The position numbers were made by a program, and so were the translations under genes. A DNA stretch of 36,674 bases from an uncultured Lachnospiraceae bacterium. GTDB taxonomy: Bacteria > Bacillota > Clostridia > Lachnospirales > Lachnospiraceae. The DNA is taken from positions 1-36,674 of the forward strand of contig CACYPS010000051.1 of NCBI GenBank assembly GCA_902776305.1, written 5' to 3'. Within the stretch, counting starts at the first letter, position 1; every line of letters begins with the position of its first letter. A model generated the notes under the pieces. The model saw nothing but the letters and a program-made list of their open reading frames with translations. It was not told the DNA's origin and did not search any database. Shown here piece by piece: positions 9,282-17,990 of this stretch.

Positions 9282-9917
9282 TCAATTCTTGAAACGAACT
9301 TTCCCGTCAACAACCTCAATTTTATCATTCGCGATCAGATCGATCGCCTCAGGCATGATCTTCCATTCAGCCTGTTCCATTATTCTCTGCTGCAGAATCT
9401 TCGGGGTATCTCCGTCTTCCACTGCCACTGCCTTCTGAAGAATGATCGGTCCCTCATCCAGATCCTTGTTAACAAAATGAACCGTTGCGCCGGACAGCTT
9501 GACTCCTCTCGCGAGGGCAGCCTCATGAACCTTCAATCCGTAATAGCCCAGTCCGCAGAAAGACGGAATGAGCGCAGGATGGATATTGATGATTTTGTTG
9601 GGATACGCATCGATCAGGATCTCCGGGATCTTCACTAAACATCCTGCGAGTACAATAAGATCCACACCGAGTTCATCGATTTTTTCTTTCAGAGCGACAT
9701 TGAATGCATCACGCGTGTCATAACTCTTCGGTGAAACGACAAAGGCGGGAATACCTGCCTTCGCAGCGCGTTCAAGAGAATAAACGCCGGGGTTGTTACT
9801 GATCACGCCTACGATTTCTGCATTTGTTATGCTTCCGTCTGCTATGCTGTCAATGATAGCCTGAAGATTCGTTCCGCCGCCCGAGACGAGTACGGCCATG
9901 CGAAGTGTTTTTGCCAT
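9282..9917 (-). CDS. purN: Phosphoribosylglycinamide formyltransferase (10-formyl-THF dependent)
   Basis: The 211-residue GAR transformylase shows the N-terminal LVSGGGTNLQAIID, the catalytic region with NIHPALIPSFCGLGYYG (the His of the IHP motif), and SGATVHFVNKDLDEGPII with the catalytic Asp. It transfers a formyl group to GAR. GGAGGG precedes the ATG, and a perfect 19-bp palindrome (9930-9948) lies immediately upstream of that site. purM and purN are separated by about 218 bp of repeats, although both remain on the same strand. Confidence 0.98.
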   Translation of the reverse strand: MAKTLRMAVLVSGGGTNLQAIIDSIADGSITNAEIVGVISNNPGVYSLERAAKAGIPAFVVSPKSYDTRDAFNVALKEKIDELGVDLIVLAGCLVKIPEILIDAYPNKIINIHPALIPSFCGLGYYGLKVHEAALARGVKLSGATVHFVNKDLDEGPIILQKAVAVEDGDTPKILQQRIMEQAEWKIMPEAIDLIANDKIEVVDGKVRFKN

Positions 9918-9929
9918 TTTTCCCTCCGG

Positions 9930-9948
9930 GAAAGCATCTGATGCTTTC
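9930..9948. promoter_or_regulatory. Perfect palindrome next to the purN ribosome binding site
   Basis: GAAAGCATC-T-GATGCTTTC pairs over 9 bp around one central base and abuts the purN Shine-Dalgarno (9921-9927). As RNA it would form a tight hairpin beside the ribosome site; as DNA it could be an operator. It is not followed by a T run, so it is not a classical terminator. Confidence 0.5.
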
Positions 9949-9960
9949 GTTATATGCTAA

Positions 9961-10144
9961 ATCTTCCCTGTGAAAACCTTTTCTGTATCTGCTCATGCAG
10001 CAGACATATGGTCAGACCAGATCTTCCCTGTGAAAACCTGTTCTCTGTATCTGCTCATGCGGCAGACATATGGTCAGACCAGATCTTCCCTGCGAAAACC
10101 TGTTCTCTTTATCTGCTCACGCAGCAGGCATTTGATCAGACCAG
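9961..10144. repeat. 62-bp tandem repeat (3 copies) at the purM/purN junction
   Basis: Three head-to-tail copies, 9961-10020 (60 nt), 10021-10082 (62 nt) and 10083-10144 (62 nt), differ at a few positions. Each contains the hairpin CTGCT/AGCAG and the sequence read on the minus strand as GATCTGGTCTGA. In copy 3 that sequence is the real 3' end of purM (last codons and the TGA), so the repeat arose by duplicating the purM tail and its downstream spacer. Confidence 0.9.
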
Positions 10145-11161
10145 ATCAACGCCCTTATCTCCGGCGACGATCCTGCCGATTTCATAAGCTTTTTCACCGG
10201 CTGCCTCAATAGCCGCCATCGTCTTTTCCTTATCCTGCGGCTTCACAGCAAGGACCATACCGATGCCCATATTGTATGTGTTATACATCATATGGTCTTC
10301 GATGGAACCGGTCTTCTGAAGGAGTTTGAAAATTGCCGGAATCTCATAGCTGTCCTTACTGATAACAGCGCGCGTTCCCTCTTTCAGCATACGCGGAACA
10401 TTTTCATAGAAACCGCCGCCTGTAATATGACTGCATGCCTTGATCGTCACGCCGGATTCCTTCACACTGCGAAGGGCCTTCACATAAATCTTAGTCGGAG
10501 CGATAAGTGCTTCACCCAGAGTCTTACCCAATTCATCATAATATGTATTCAGCGCTTCCTGTGTCATCGGGAATACTTTTCTGACGAGGGAGAAACCGTT
10601 GCTGTGCACGCCTGAAGAGGCAATTCCGATAAGAACATCACCTTCCGCAAGATCCTTTCCGGATATAATATCCTTTTCATCTACCACGCCGACCGCGAAG
10701 CCTGCCAGATCATACTCATCTTCCGGATAGAAACCCGGCATCTCTGCCGTTTCGCCGCCGATCAGGGCCGCATCAGACTGAATACAGCCTTCAGCGACGC
10801 CGCTTACGATTTCTGCGATCTTTTCCGGATAGTTCTTACCGCATGCAATGTAATCGAGGAAGAACAGCGGCTCCCCACCCGCGCATGCGATATCATTTAC
10901 ACACATTGCAACACAGTCAATTCCGACAGTATTATGCTTATCCAGCAGAAAAGCCAGTTTCAGTTTTGTGCCGACGCCGTCTGTTCCCGAAACGAGCGTA
11001 GGCTTCTCCATGTCCTTGAATTTCTCCATGGAAAATGCTCCCGAGAAACCTCCGAGGTTCGTGAGAACTTCCGGACGCATTGTCTTTCTGACATGCTCTT
11101 TCATGAGCTCTACCGACTTGTAACCTGCCTCAATATCTACTCCTGCACTTTTATAATCCAT
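10136..11161 (-). CDS. purM: Phosphoribosylformylglycinamidine cyclo-ligase (AIR synthetase)
   Basis: This enzyme closes the imidazole ring to give AIR. About 341 residues from the chosen ATG ([14 protein letters not shown], the normal family start, preceded by AAAGGA) show [13 protein letters not shown], the Gly-rich [11 protein letters not shown] and [15 protein letters not shown]. An upstream in-frame start at 11206 would add 15 atypical residues. The last three codons and the stop lie in the rightmost copy of the 62-bp tandem repeat. Confidence 0.98.
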   Translation of the reverse strand: MDYKSAGVDIEAGYKSVELMKEHVRKTMRPEVLTNLGGFSGAFSMEKFKDMEKPTLVSGTDGVGTKLKLAFLLDKHNTVGIDCVAMCVNDIACAGGEPLFFLDYIACGKNYPEKIAEIVSGVAEGCIQSDAALIGGETAEMPGFYPEDEYDLAGFAVGVVDEKDIISGKDLAEGDVLIGIASSGVHSNGFSLVRKVFPMTQEALNTYYDELGKTLGEALIAPTKIYVKALRSVKESGVTIKACSHITGGGFYENVPRMLKEGTRAVISKDSYEIPAIFKLLQKTGSIEDHMMYNTYNMGIGMVLAVKPQDKEKTMAAIEAAGEKAYEIGRIVAGDKGVDLV

Positions 11162-11268
11162 ATAAGTCCTTTCTATCTGCTTCAAACACTCAAGTTTCGC
11201 CCGCAAGAAACGGCGCGGGACTCAGGTTCAGTGTCAGCTGACAAATTCCTAATCGAAGCACCGCTGCC

Positions 11269-11775
11269 TTATTTTGTATAGTTCTTATATCCGACTTTCT
11301 GAAGCTTTGCATCCTTCGCCATAACGCCGGCCTTCTGAGTAGCAGAATAAGCCTTCAGTTTCTCAAGCAGCTCTGCGTCCGATGTTGCAAGGATCTTTGC
11401 CGCGAGCAGAGCGGCATTTGCCCCGCCGTTGATTGCAACCGTTGCGACCGGGATTCCGCTCGGCATCTGCACTATGGAGTAAAGGCTGTCGCGGCCTCCC
11501 AGAGAAGTCGTATGCATCGGGATTCCGATGACCGGAAGCGGGAAGATTGCCGCGCACATTCCCGGCAGATGCGCCGCCATTCCGGCTCCGGCGATAATTA
11601 CCTTAAGACCTCTCTCCTCCGCCGTCTTCGCGTATTCGAAAAATTCATCCACCTCACGGTGTGCAGAGATAATATGCATCTCGTAAGAAATACCGAGCTC
11701 GTCAAGAACTGCTGCCGCTTTGGCCATGACCGGCATATCCGAGTCAGACCCCATCAAAATTCCTATTTTTGCCAT
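11269..11775 (-). CDS. purE: N5-carboxyaminoimidazole ribonucleotide mutase (class I PurE-like)
   Basis: The 168-residue protein is the PurE carboxylase/mutase of the purine pathway. It shows GILMGSDSDMPVM, a SAHR motif and HLPGM. The start at 11775 has AAAGAGGA before it; an upstream start at 11838 would add 21 atypical residues. Two variations stand out: the usual SAHRTP reads SAHREV, and the usual AGAGGAAHLPG reads AGAGMAAHLPG. No purK is seen in the window. It precedes purM by about 107 bp. Confidence 0.95.
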   Translation of the reverse strand: MAKIGILMGSDSDMPVMAKAAAVLDELGISYEMHIISAHREVDEFFEYAKTAEERGLKVIIAGAGMAAHLPGMCAAIFPLPVIGIPMHTTSLGGRDSLYSIVQMPSGIPVATVAINGGANAALLAAKILATSDAELLEKLKAYSATQKAGVMAKDAKLQKVGYKNYTK

Positions 11776-11856
11776 GTAATCCTCTTTCCGCACTGATTTC
11801 GGGCTCGCGGCCCTTAAACAGCGCTTTGTTTCCTTCAATCAGCAACCCTCATTTTC

Positions 11857-13851
11857 CTATACTTTGCTGAAATTATCAAGCGGGATATTCAACTCTTCCG
11901 TGCCCGGAAGAACAAATCGTCCGTTTTCTATGAGCGGAATCTCATCTCCGCCCGGAATCAGCACCTTTATGCTGTCAAGCTCTTCGTAGGGAATCGTGAT
12001 ATCCGTATGACAACCGAAATAGGCCTTTCCCGGATCCGTCCGCCTGAGGCATGACACCGAATTCTCCCTCGCAATGATTTCCTTGCCGTCGGGATTATAA
12101 ACAGGGTTGTCCTCCTCCCAACTGTAGCAGGTATCTCCCATCGCGAAATGCGGTCCGGTCTTCTCGGCGATCAATATCGGAAGCAGGCCCTCAACTCCGT
12201 ACTTCCTGCCCATGACATAGGCATATGTGTTCGTGCCGATCGCGAACTCCCCGATAGGAAGCGTTTTGTTGTGGAACAGGATATTGCTCTCTATGTACTC
12301 CCGCCCCTTTTCCGGGTCATCAAAATTCCCGCACGAATAATCTGTGATCATGCCGTCTTTCAGCGTGATTGACAGATCTTTGAATTCATATCCGTTCAGA
12401 AAGACCCGCGACACGAAGAGGGTTCCGTCTGTCCCCTCGAGCTGCGGCGAGGTAAAGACTTCCCCGACGGGAATGTTCACATCCGCCACGCAGTTTTCAA
12501 ATCCCGTCTGCGTACCCCCATCTTCAAGAGGGTGAAAACGCACTATGAGATCCGTAACATTTGCACCGCTCCCCTTCACATGGGCTGCATAACCCCTGTC
12601 GAGCGCATCGATCAAGCACTGCTGAATTCTTTCGTATTTTGCATTTTCAAGCGTGTTGATTCGAATCACCTCATCGAAAATCTCACGGAAGTCCTTTCCA
12701 ATCGAAGGTACCGGGAAGGATATGATCGTAAAGGACCGTTCATCCTGCTTAATATAGCGCTGCGTGATCTGAATGCCTTCATTCCTCATGCGCACACTTT
12801 TCTCCTTCTGAGAAGGACTGAGTGTTATGCGGGCAGGGCAGTCTTCCGGCATGAAAGGCTCCTCTCCGAACGTCTCAAGAACAGCCGGACCTGCATGTCC
12901 GTGAGCAAGCTCTTTGACTTCCTCGTAACCTTCACGGAGGGCTCTGAGACGTCTCGTCACGTATTCATCATCCATGATAAGCCCCAGATCATCCTGATGA
13001 TCGTAGTCGAACTGCATATTCGGAATCGCTCCGGTGTATCCGTTTTTGCGGTTGGCTGTTTTCGTGACCAGCCGATAAGGCGCTCGCACGATTGTAGTCG
13101 AGAGACCCATCTTTTCAAAGTTCTCGATGGCATAACGCATCATGCGCTCAAATCCGAGACAGTACACAATCTGGACAGTCTTTTTATTCTTGAGACTCTT
13201 GCGCGCATGTTCAAAACCGATCCGGTAACCTTCCGTGAACGTATCGGCCATACTTTTGATCTTCGTTTCCGGCAGGGAATTCTGGTATGCGGCGCACGCG
13301 ATCACATCATCTGTTATGTACTCTCCGAACGCATACAGGTAATCCGTGCTTGAGAAGTCTGCATTTTTAATGATTTCCCTGCAGAAGTCCGTCTCGGGAT
13401 CTACCTGGCGCCTGATTCTGTCGGCAATAAAATCCGGCATGTAGTCTTCCAGATAAGATCTGAAAATGGACTTCACGCCCTCATATTCAGGAAGCTCATC
13501 ATCCTGAAAATCGCCGTAAATCTCAAGGAAAAGTTCGTACAGGACACATATTCCTTCTTCATCATCCTCAAATACAGCGGGTATGACGCCCCTGAGTTCG
13601 GCGTAAACCGCCGAGAGCAGCTGTCCCATGGGACTTCCCATCTTCCTGACCGCATAGTCGGGGTTGGCATAGGATGTGCCGTAGTTCTCAGGCAGAATAT
13701 CTCTGTATAAATCATAGTTGTCGGTTTCTTTCCTTACCGAGAGCAGAAATTCTGCGACGCGGCGGAAATACTCCCTGTACGGCTCCGGCACGCAGGTCTC
13801 ACCGGGTATCTCGGCAATTCTGCCCAGAGCCAGTTCCATTCTTTCATTCAT
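11857..13851 (-). CDS. M29-family (AmpS-like) aminopeptidase with a large N-terminal extension
   Basis: The C-terminal half matches peptidase family M29, dimetal aminopeptidases usually about 410 residues long. Counting from the ATG at 13851 (664 residues), the likely metal and catalytic residues are Glu464 (VGEVFTSPQLEG), Glu535 (IGEFAIGTN), His568 and Tyr576 (GPHFAMGDTCYSW), and His615/Asp617 (FGCHTD). Roughly the first 330 residues form an acidic, mostly helical extension I do not recognise. The ATG overlaps the stop of the small membrane gene (TGATG) with GAGAGGG upstream; a TTG at 13884 is an alternative start. It sits between pyrE and purE, suggesting cotranscription with nucleotide genes, but its role there is unclear. 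Confidence 0.88.
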   Translation of the reverse strand: MNERMELALGRIAEIPGETCVPEPYREYFRRVAEFLLSVRKETDNYDLYRDILPENYGTSYANPDYAVRKMGSPMGQLLSAVYAELRGVIPAVFEDDEEGICVLYELFLEIYGDFQDDELPEYEGVKSIFRSYLEDYMPDFIADRIRRQVDPETDFCREIIKNADFSSTDYLYAFGEYITDDVIACAAYQNSLPETKIKSMADTFTEGYRIGFEHARKSLKNKKTVQIVYCLGFERMMRYAIENFEKMGLSTTIVRAPYRLVTKTANRKNGYTGAIPNMQFDYDHQDDLGLIMDDEYVTRRLRALREGYEEVKELAHGHAGPAVLETFGEEPFMPEDCPARITLSPSQKEKSVRMRNEGIQITQRYIKQDERSFTIISFPVPSIGKDFREIFDEVIRINTLENAKYERIQQCLIDALDRGYAAHVKGSGANVTDLIVRFHPLEDGGTQTGFENCVADVNIPVGEVFTSPQLEGTDGTLFVSRVFLNGYEFKDLSITLKDGMITDYSCGNFDDPEKGREYIESNILFHNKTLPIGEFAIGTNTYAYVMGRKYGVEGLLPILIAEKTGPHFAMGDTCYSWEEDNPVYNPDGKEIIARENSVSCLRRTDPGKAYFGCHTDITIPYEELDSIKVLIPGGDEIPLIENGRFVLPGTEELNIPLDNFSKV

Positions 13852-14168
13852 CAGCGAAGCCCTCTCAGAAGCAGTGTAAGCCAACCGATCATAATAACTC
13901 CGCAGCTGATAGATCCGATAACAGACAGTTTCTGCGAAACATCCTTATCGGCAAATGATTTCATGCCTACATAAAAGCCGTAGACCGAAAGCAAAGTAGC
14001 TCCAATCGCGATCAGACCGACAATACTCCCTGCGTTTCCTTCCGCTGCAAATGATATGATGGCATCTACGAGAAACAGGGCAAATGATATGGCCGCCATA
14101 ATTACAGACGCGCGGCCGCCTTCCGAGTAGTCCTTGCCCACAAAACGGTATTTTCTGTTATCTGCCAT
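13851..14168 (-). CDS. Small membrane protein (DUF6142-like)
   Basis: The 105-residue protein has a short basic N-terminus (MADNRKYRFVGKDYSEGGRA) and three predicted membrane helices (about 22-42, 48-68 and 82-102). It resembles small Lachnospiraceae membrane proteins I associate with DUF6142; that family name is from memory. AGAGGT precedes the ATG. It lies 10 bp after pyrE and its TGA overlaps the start of the aminopeptidase, so the two are translationally coupled. Function unknown. Confidence 0.8.
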   Translation of the reverse strand: MADNRKYRFVGKDYSEGGRASVIMAAISFALFLVDAIISFAAEGNAGSIVGLIAIGATLLSVYGFYVGMKSFADKDVSQKLSVIGSISCGVIMIGWLTLLLRGLR

Positions 14169-14178
14169 ACTCTACCTC

Positions 14179-14856
14179 TTATGCCTCGGCACCGTACTGT
14201 TCATAGTAGGCGTCAATCGCTGCCTTGATCGTATCGTCTATCACAACACGACCTTTATATTCTTTATTGTAAAGATGCTCGATGACTTCAGCCATTGTGA
14301 CGATCGCACAGGTCTTAAGACCGAAGCTCTCCTCGATCTCCCTGAGTGCGCTCTTTGTACCTGTGCCTCTCTCCATTCTGTCAACGGAGACGACCAGACC
14401 GATCACATCCACATCTCCCTGCGCGCGAAGAATCGGGACAGTTTCACGGATAGATGTTCCGGCTGTCGTCACATCCTCGATGATGACGACCTTGTCGCCG
14501 TCACTGATCGGGCTTCCGAGCAGGATACCCTTATCGCCGTGGTCCTTGACTTCCTTGCGGTTCGAGCAGTATCTGATATCTTTTCCGAATTCTCTGCTGA
14601 TTTCCATGGTAGCTGCTACCGTGAGAGGAATTCCCTTATAGGCCGGTCCGAAAAGGACGTCAAAGTCCAGACCGAAATTCTGCTCGATCGCTTTGGCATA
14701 GTAGCCGCCGAGGCGGGACATCTGACCGCCATCACGGTAAAAACCGGTATTAATGAAGAACGGTGTCTTGCGTCCGCTCTTTGTGACGAAATCGCCGAAC
14801 TTCAGGACGCCGCAGTCCACCATGAACTCAATGAACTCTTCTTTATATCTCTCCAT
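14179..14856 (-). CDS. pyrE: Orotate phosphoribosyltransferase
   Basis: The 225-residue enzyme attaches PRPP ribose phosphate to orotate to form OMP. The PRPP-binding signature VVIIEDVTTAGTS is clear, as is the FFINTGFYRDGGQ region and the flexible-loop segment RKEVKDHGDKG. AAGGAGAA precedes the ATG. It follows pyrD by 28 bp in the minus-strand pyr cluster, and a small membrane protein gene starts 10 bp downstream. Confidence 0.98.
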   Translation of the reverse strand: MERYKEEFIEFMVDCGVLKFGDFVTKSGRKTPFFINTGFYRDGGQMSRLGGYYAKAIEQNFGLDFDVLFGPAYKGIPLTVAATMEISREFGKDIRYCSNRKEVKDHGDKGILLGSPISDGDKVVIIEDVTTAGTSIRETVPILRAQGDVDVIGLVVSVDRMERGTGTKSALREIEESFGLKTCAIVTMAEVIEHLYNKEYKGRVVIDDTIKAAIDAYYEQYGAEA

Positions 14857-14884
14857 GCTGTTCTCCTTCCATTGAACCGCTGCA

Positions 14885-15790
14885 TTACTCTACGCAGCCG
14901 ATTATATCGTGTATGTCTGAAATGCCGTGACTCTCAAGGAACTCACGGATACCGTTCGCAATCTCTACAGACGCATACGGGTTATGAAAATTGGCGGTTC
15001 CGACCGAAACTGCCGACGCCCCTGCCATCAGGAACTCTATTGCGTCTGACGCACAGGCAATCCCACCCATTCCTATGACCGGGATCCTGACAGCATGCGC
15101 CGCTTCGTAGACCATTCGGAGCGCTACAGGTTTGATGGCGGGACCTGAGAGGCCACCGGTCCTATTTGCAAGTGCAAATGTTCTTCTCTCAATATCAATT
15201 TTCATGCCCGTAAGCGTATTGATAAGAGAAATCACGTCCGCGCCTCCGCTCTCGGCAGCCTTAGCGCACTCCTTTATATCCGTGACATTCGGCGAAAGCT
15301 TCATAATGACGGGCTGCTTCGCGTGTTTTTTCACCTCAGATGTGATCTTCTCAATCGATCCCGGATTCGTTCCGAACGCAATGCCGCCCTCTTTCACGTT
15401 CGGGCAGGAAATATTGATTTCCAGCATATCGACCTTTTCCTCTGCGAGACGATCCACCACATTCAGATATTCCTCTGTAGAGTGTCCGCAGACGTTGACG
15501 ATAATCTTCGTATCATATTTCTGAAGGAAGGGAAGATCCCGACTTGTAAAGACATCTATTCCGGGATTCTGGAGCCCGATCGCATTCATCATTCCGGACG
15601 CGGTCTCGACAATACGCGGCGTAGGATTTCCGGGCCATGGGCGGTCCGCAACTCCCTTGGTGACTACAGCACCGAGCGCGGAAAGGTCAACGAACTCCCC
15701 GTACTCCATGCCGGACCCGAATGTCCCGGAAGCTGTCATGACCGGGTTTTTAAGGGTGACTCCCGCAAGTGTTACTTCTGTATGAGTCAT
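14885..15790 (-). CDS. pyrD: Dihydroorotate dehydrogenase, class 1B catalytic subunit
   Basis: This FMN-containing subunit (about 301 residues from the ATG at 15790) oxidises dihydroorotate to orotate with PyrK. The family start KNPVMTASGTFGSGMEYGEF, the catalytic-loop Cys in ISCPNVKEGG and the FMN-site VIGMGGIACASDAIEF are visible. Class 1B is inferred from the adjacent pyrK. GAGGAGGT precedes the start, whose ATG overlaps the pyrK TGA by 4 bp. An upstream in-frame start at 15946 would only read into pyrK. Confidence 0.97.
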   Translation of the reverse strand: MTHTEVTLAGVTLKNPVMTASGTFGSGMEYGEFVDLSALGAVVTKGVADRPWPGNPTPRIVETASGMMNAIGLQNPGIDVFTSRDLPFLQKYDTKIIVNVCGHSTEEYLNVVDRLAEEKVDMLEINISCPNVKEGGIAFGTNPGSIEKITSEVKKHAKQPVIMKLSPNVTDIKECAKAAESGGADVISLINTLTGMKIDIERRTFALANRTGGLSGPAIKPVALRMVYEAAHAVRIPVIGMGGIACASDAIEFLMAGASAVSVGTANFHNPYASVEIANGIREFLESHGISDIHDIIGCVE

Positions 15791-16551
15791 GTGAGATCCA
15801 CCTCCTCGGCAAGAAAGACCGGTCCGTCTTTGCATATTCTTGTATTGTGGACATGTGAGTGTCCGTCGATTCCCGTTGTCTTGCACACGCAGGCAAGGCA
15901 CGCACCGATTCCGCAGGCCATGCGCTCCTCCATGGAAACATAACACGGGATTCCGACCTCAGCCGCGTACGCCTTGAGCGCTCTCAGCATAGGCTTTGGG
16001 CCGCAGGAAAATATCACATCGGCCTTCACACCATCCGCCTTTATGGCATCCAGAACATTGCCCGGCGTCCCGAGCGAACCGTCCTCTGTCGCAACATGAA
16101 CAGTCGCCTCCGATTCAAGGTCCGCGAGCAGGTACGTCTCCGATCTGTAACCCACCGCAAATGTTTTTTCAGTCAGTTTCCGTGCACACGAAAGGAGCGG
16201 TGGAATGCCGATTCCGCCGCCCACGAGAAGGACACGGCTTTCTGCATATTCCTTCACGGGAAAACCGTTCCCGAGCGGTCCGAGCACTTCGATCTTCTCG
16301 CCGGCGATAAGCTTTGAGAACTCCGACGTGCCTGCTCCTGCGATCCGGTAAACCAGACGAATGGTTCCTTCCTCCGCAGACGATTCGCAGATCGAGATCG
16401 GTCTCGGAAGAAGTCTTGAAGCATCTTTCGAATAGAGTGAGACGAATTGCCCCGGGATAACGTCTTCCGCAAAGGAAACTTTCAGCACCAGACTGTAAAT
16501 GCCTGCCGCAATGCTCTCCTGAGAAAGCACAGTAGCCAATTCCTTTATCAT
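15787..16551 (-). CDS. pyrK: Dihydroorotate dehydrogenase electron transfer subunit
   Basis: The 254-residue PyrK carries FAD and a [2Fe-2S] cluster and passes electrons from PyrD to NAD. The N-terminal FAD domain shows RLLPRPISICE, the NAD-binding segment is LLVGGGIGIPPLL, and the C-terminal cluster motif is C213, C218, C221 and C240 (CGIGACLAC, then RICKDGPVF). It is coupled to pyrD by a 4-bp overlap. AAAGGAA precedes its ATG. Confidence 0.97.
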   Translation of the reverse strand: MIKELATVLSQESIAAGIYSLVLKVSFAEDVIPGQFVSLYSKDASRLLPRPISICESSAEEGTIRLVYRIAGAGTSEFSKLIAGEKIEVLGPLGNGFPVKEYAESRVLLVGGGIGIPPLLSCARKLTEKTFAVGYRSETYLLADLESEATVHVATEDGSLGTPGNVLDAIKADGVKADVIFSCGPKPMLRALKAYAAEVGIPCYVSMEERMACGIGACLACVCKTTGIDGHSHVHNTRICKDGPVFLAEEVDLT

Positions 16552-16601
16552 TTAAGTTCCTTTCTTTCGGGTATCTGCCCGTTTATTTAAAGTTGTCGAC
16601 T

Positions 16602-17537
16602 TCAGCCAAGAGCCTCAGCTATATCTGCCTTCATGTCAAGGACAGCCTCTCTGGCAGCATCTGCGTATCCGGTCTCACCGTAGGAAGCATATTTTTCCTG
16701 TTTCCATGCAGCAATGATGCCTCTGGAAGAATTGACGATGGCTCCGAGTCCGTCATCGTTAAAGAAGTGGACAAGGTCCTTGCCCTTACCTCCCTGTGCG
16801 CCGTAACCCGGCACCAGTATATATGACTTCGGCATAATTGTTCTGAGTCTCTTTCCCATCTCCGGGTATGTCGCGCCGACGACCGCACCGACTTCTGAAT
16901 ATCCGCAGGCTTCCTCGGATGCATCCATGCAGGACTCAGCCCATTCGTTTACCTTCTCACCGACGATCTCGTACATTGGCTTGCCATCTGATTCCTTATC
17001 CTGGAACTCTCCGCTGGATGGGTTGGAAGTCTTGACCAGTACAAAAATTCCTCGGTCATTTGCCCTGCACACATCAAGGAAAGGATTTACACCGTCGCTT
17101 CCCAGGTAGGGATTAACAGTCGCGAAATCCTCATCGAACGGAGCGATCTCTGTGTCCCCGATTTTTATTTTGCCGAGATGCGCAGTAGCATAGGCTGCCG
17201 ATGTGGAACCGATATCTCCGCGCTTCACATCACCGATTACGACCAGCCCTTTGGCTCTGCAGAGATCCACTGTCCGCTTAAAAGCGATAAGACCCGGAAT
17301 ACCGAACTGTTCATACATTGCTATCTGTGGTTTTACAGCGGGGATAAGATCGCTGACCGCCTCCACAATTCCTTCATTGAAACGATATATGATTTCTCCG
17401 GCTGCCTCCAGTGTTTCACCCTGTTCCCTTATCACTGCTTTCCGGATGTACTCCGGAACAAATCCGAGCATCGGATCCAAGCCGACTACTATGGGCGCCT
17501 GTGTCTTTTTAATGTTTGTGATCAGTTTTCCTATCAT
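16602..17537 (-). CDS. pyrF: Orotidine 5'-phosphate decarboxylase, subfamily 2
   Basis: The 311-residue protein catalyses the last step of UMP synthesis. It is of the long subfamily 2 type, with GLDPMLGFVPEYIRK at the start, the catalytic GDVKRGDIGSTSAAYA and VGATYPEMGKRLR. I placed the start at 17537, where GGGAGAA precedes the ATG; an open frame continues upstream to 17768 but encodes no family sequence. It is the first gene of the pyr-pur cluster. Confidence 0.97.
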   Translation of the reverse strand: MIGKLITNIKKTQAPIVVGLDPMLGFVPEYIRKAVIREQGETLEAAGEIIYRFNEGIVEAVSDLIPAVKPQIAMYEQFGIPGLIAFKRTVDLCRAKGLVVIGDVKRGDIGSTSAAYATAHLGKIKIGDTEIAPFDEDFATVNPYLGSDGVNPFLDVCRANDRGIFVLVKTSNPSSGEFQDKESDGKPMYEIVGEKVNEWAESCMDASEEACGYSEVGAVVGATYPEMGKRLRTIMPKSYILVPGYGAQGGKGKDLVHFFNDDGLGAIVNSSRGIIAAWKQEKYASYGETGYADAAREAVLDMKADIAEALG

Positions 17538-17811
17538 ATTGTTCTCCCGATATTCTGCTGGTATCATAGTCGCAGCATGCAGTCTGCAAAGCCGCAGGCC
17601 GCTAAGATGCTTTTTCATATAATACACGAAAGGTTCCGCTAATTCAAGGGGACCGGCTGCTCGCGCATGCCGAATCGGGACAAATGAGCAGTCTCCTATC
17701 ACTCTTTCAGGAGCTGTCTTACTGATATTTGAGATATCGGTGAAAAGACATTTGAACAAGCATCCCAAAATGCCGAAAATGCCGATAAATTAAATAAAAA
17801 TCGGCATTTTC
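17538..17811 (-). promoter_or_regulatory. Leader region of the pyr-pur cluster
   Basis: About 270 bp upstream of pyrF hold no convincing gene. A dyad (ACTGATAT, 5 bases, ATATCGGT; 17721-17741) could be an operator. I see no clear sigma-A promoter and no recognisable PyrR-type attenuator, so control of the cluster is unresolved. A 12-bp hairpin (17775-17811) separates it from the divergent csp gene. Confidence 0.45.
17775..17811. terminator. Strong hairpin between the divergent pyr and csp promoter regions
   Basis: Perfect 12-bp arms GAAAATGCCGAT (17775-17786) and ATCGGCATTTTC (17800-17811) flank a 13-base AT-rich loop. It looks like a terminator in either direction, but no gene ends here, so it may instead be an insulator or operator between divergent promoters. 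Confidence 0.5.
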
Positions 17812-17813
17812 CC

Positions 17814-17842
17814 TTGACGTTTAAGTTGCTCAAGTTTATAAT
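17814..17842 (+). promoter_or_regulatory. Promoter of the cold-shock gene
   Basis: -35 TTGACG (17814-17819), a 17-bp spacer and a consensus -10 TATAAT (17837-17842). Transcription should start near 17850, giving a 5' leader of about 140 nt. Confidence 0.85.
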
Positions 17843-17849
17843 GCATTTT

Positions 17850-17990
17850 GGTTAAGATATATGGAATAAACGATGAGTTCACTGACAAGCCGAGCTTATA
17901 TGGCAGCCATATAAATCCGGTGGTCGGTGAATTTTGTTTTTCATAAAATCTGATCTGCAATTTTATTATTTATAAATGGAGGGAATACTG
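17850..17990 (+). promoter_or_regulatory. Structured 5' leader of the cold-shock mRNA
   Basis: The leader contains an outer stem TTCACTGAC (17878-17886) with GTCGGTGAA (17923-17931, one G-U pair) enclosing a perfect 8-bp hairpin TTATATGG-CAG-CCATATAA (17896-17914). Long folded leaders of cspA-type mRNAs act as temperature switches. Whether this one does is inference. Confidence 0.5.

Noticed and set aside
17538-17768. Extended N-terminus for PyrF
   Set aside because: The 77 extra codons encode no family sequence and the internal ATG has a better ribosome site.
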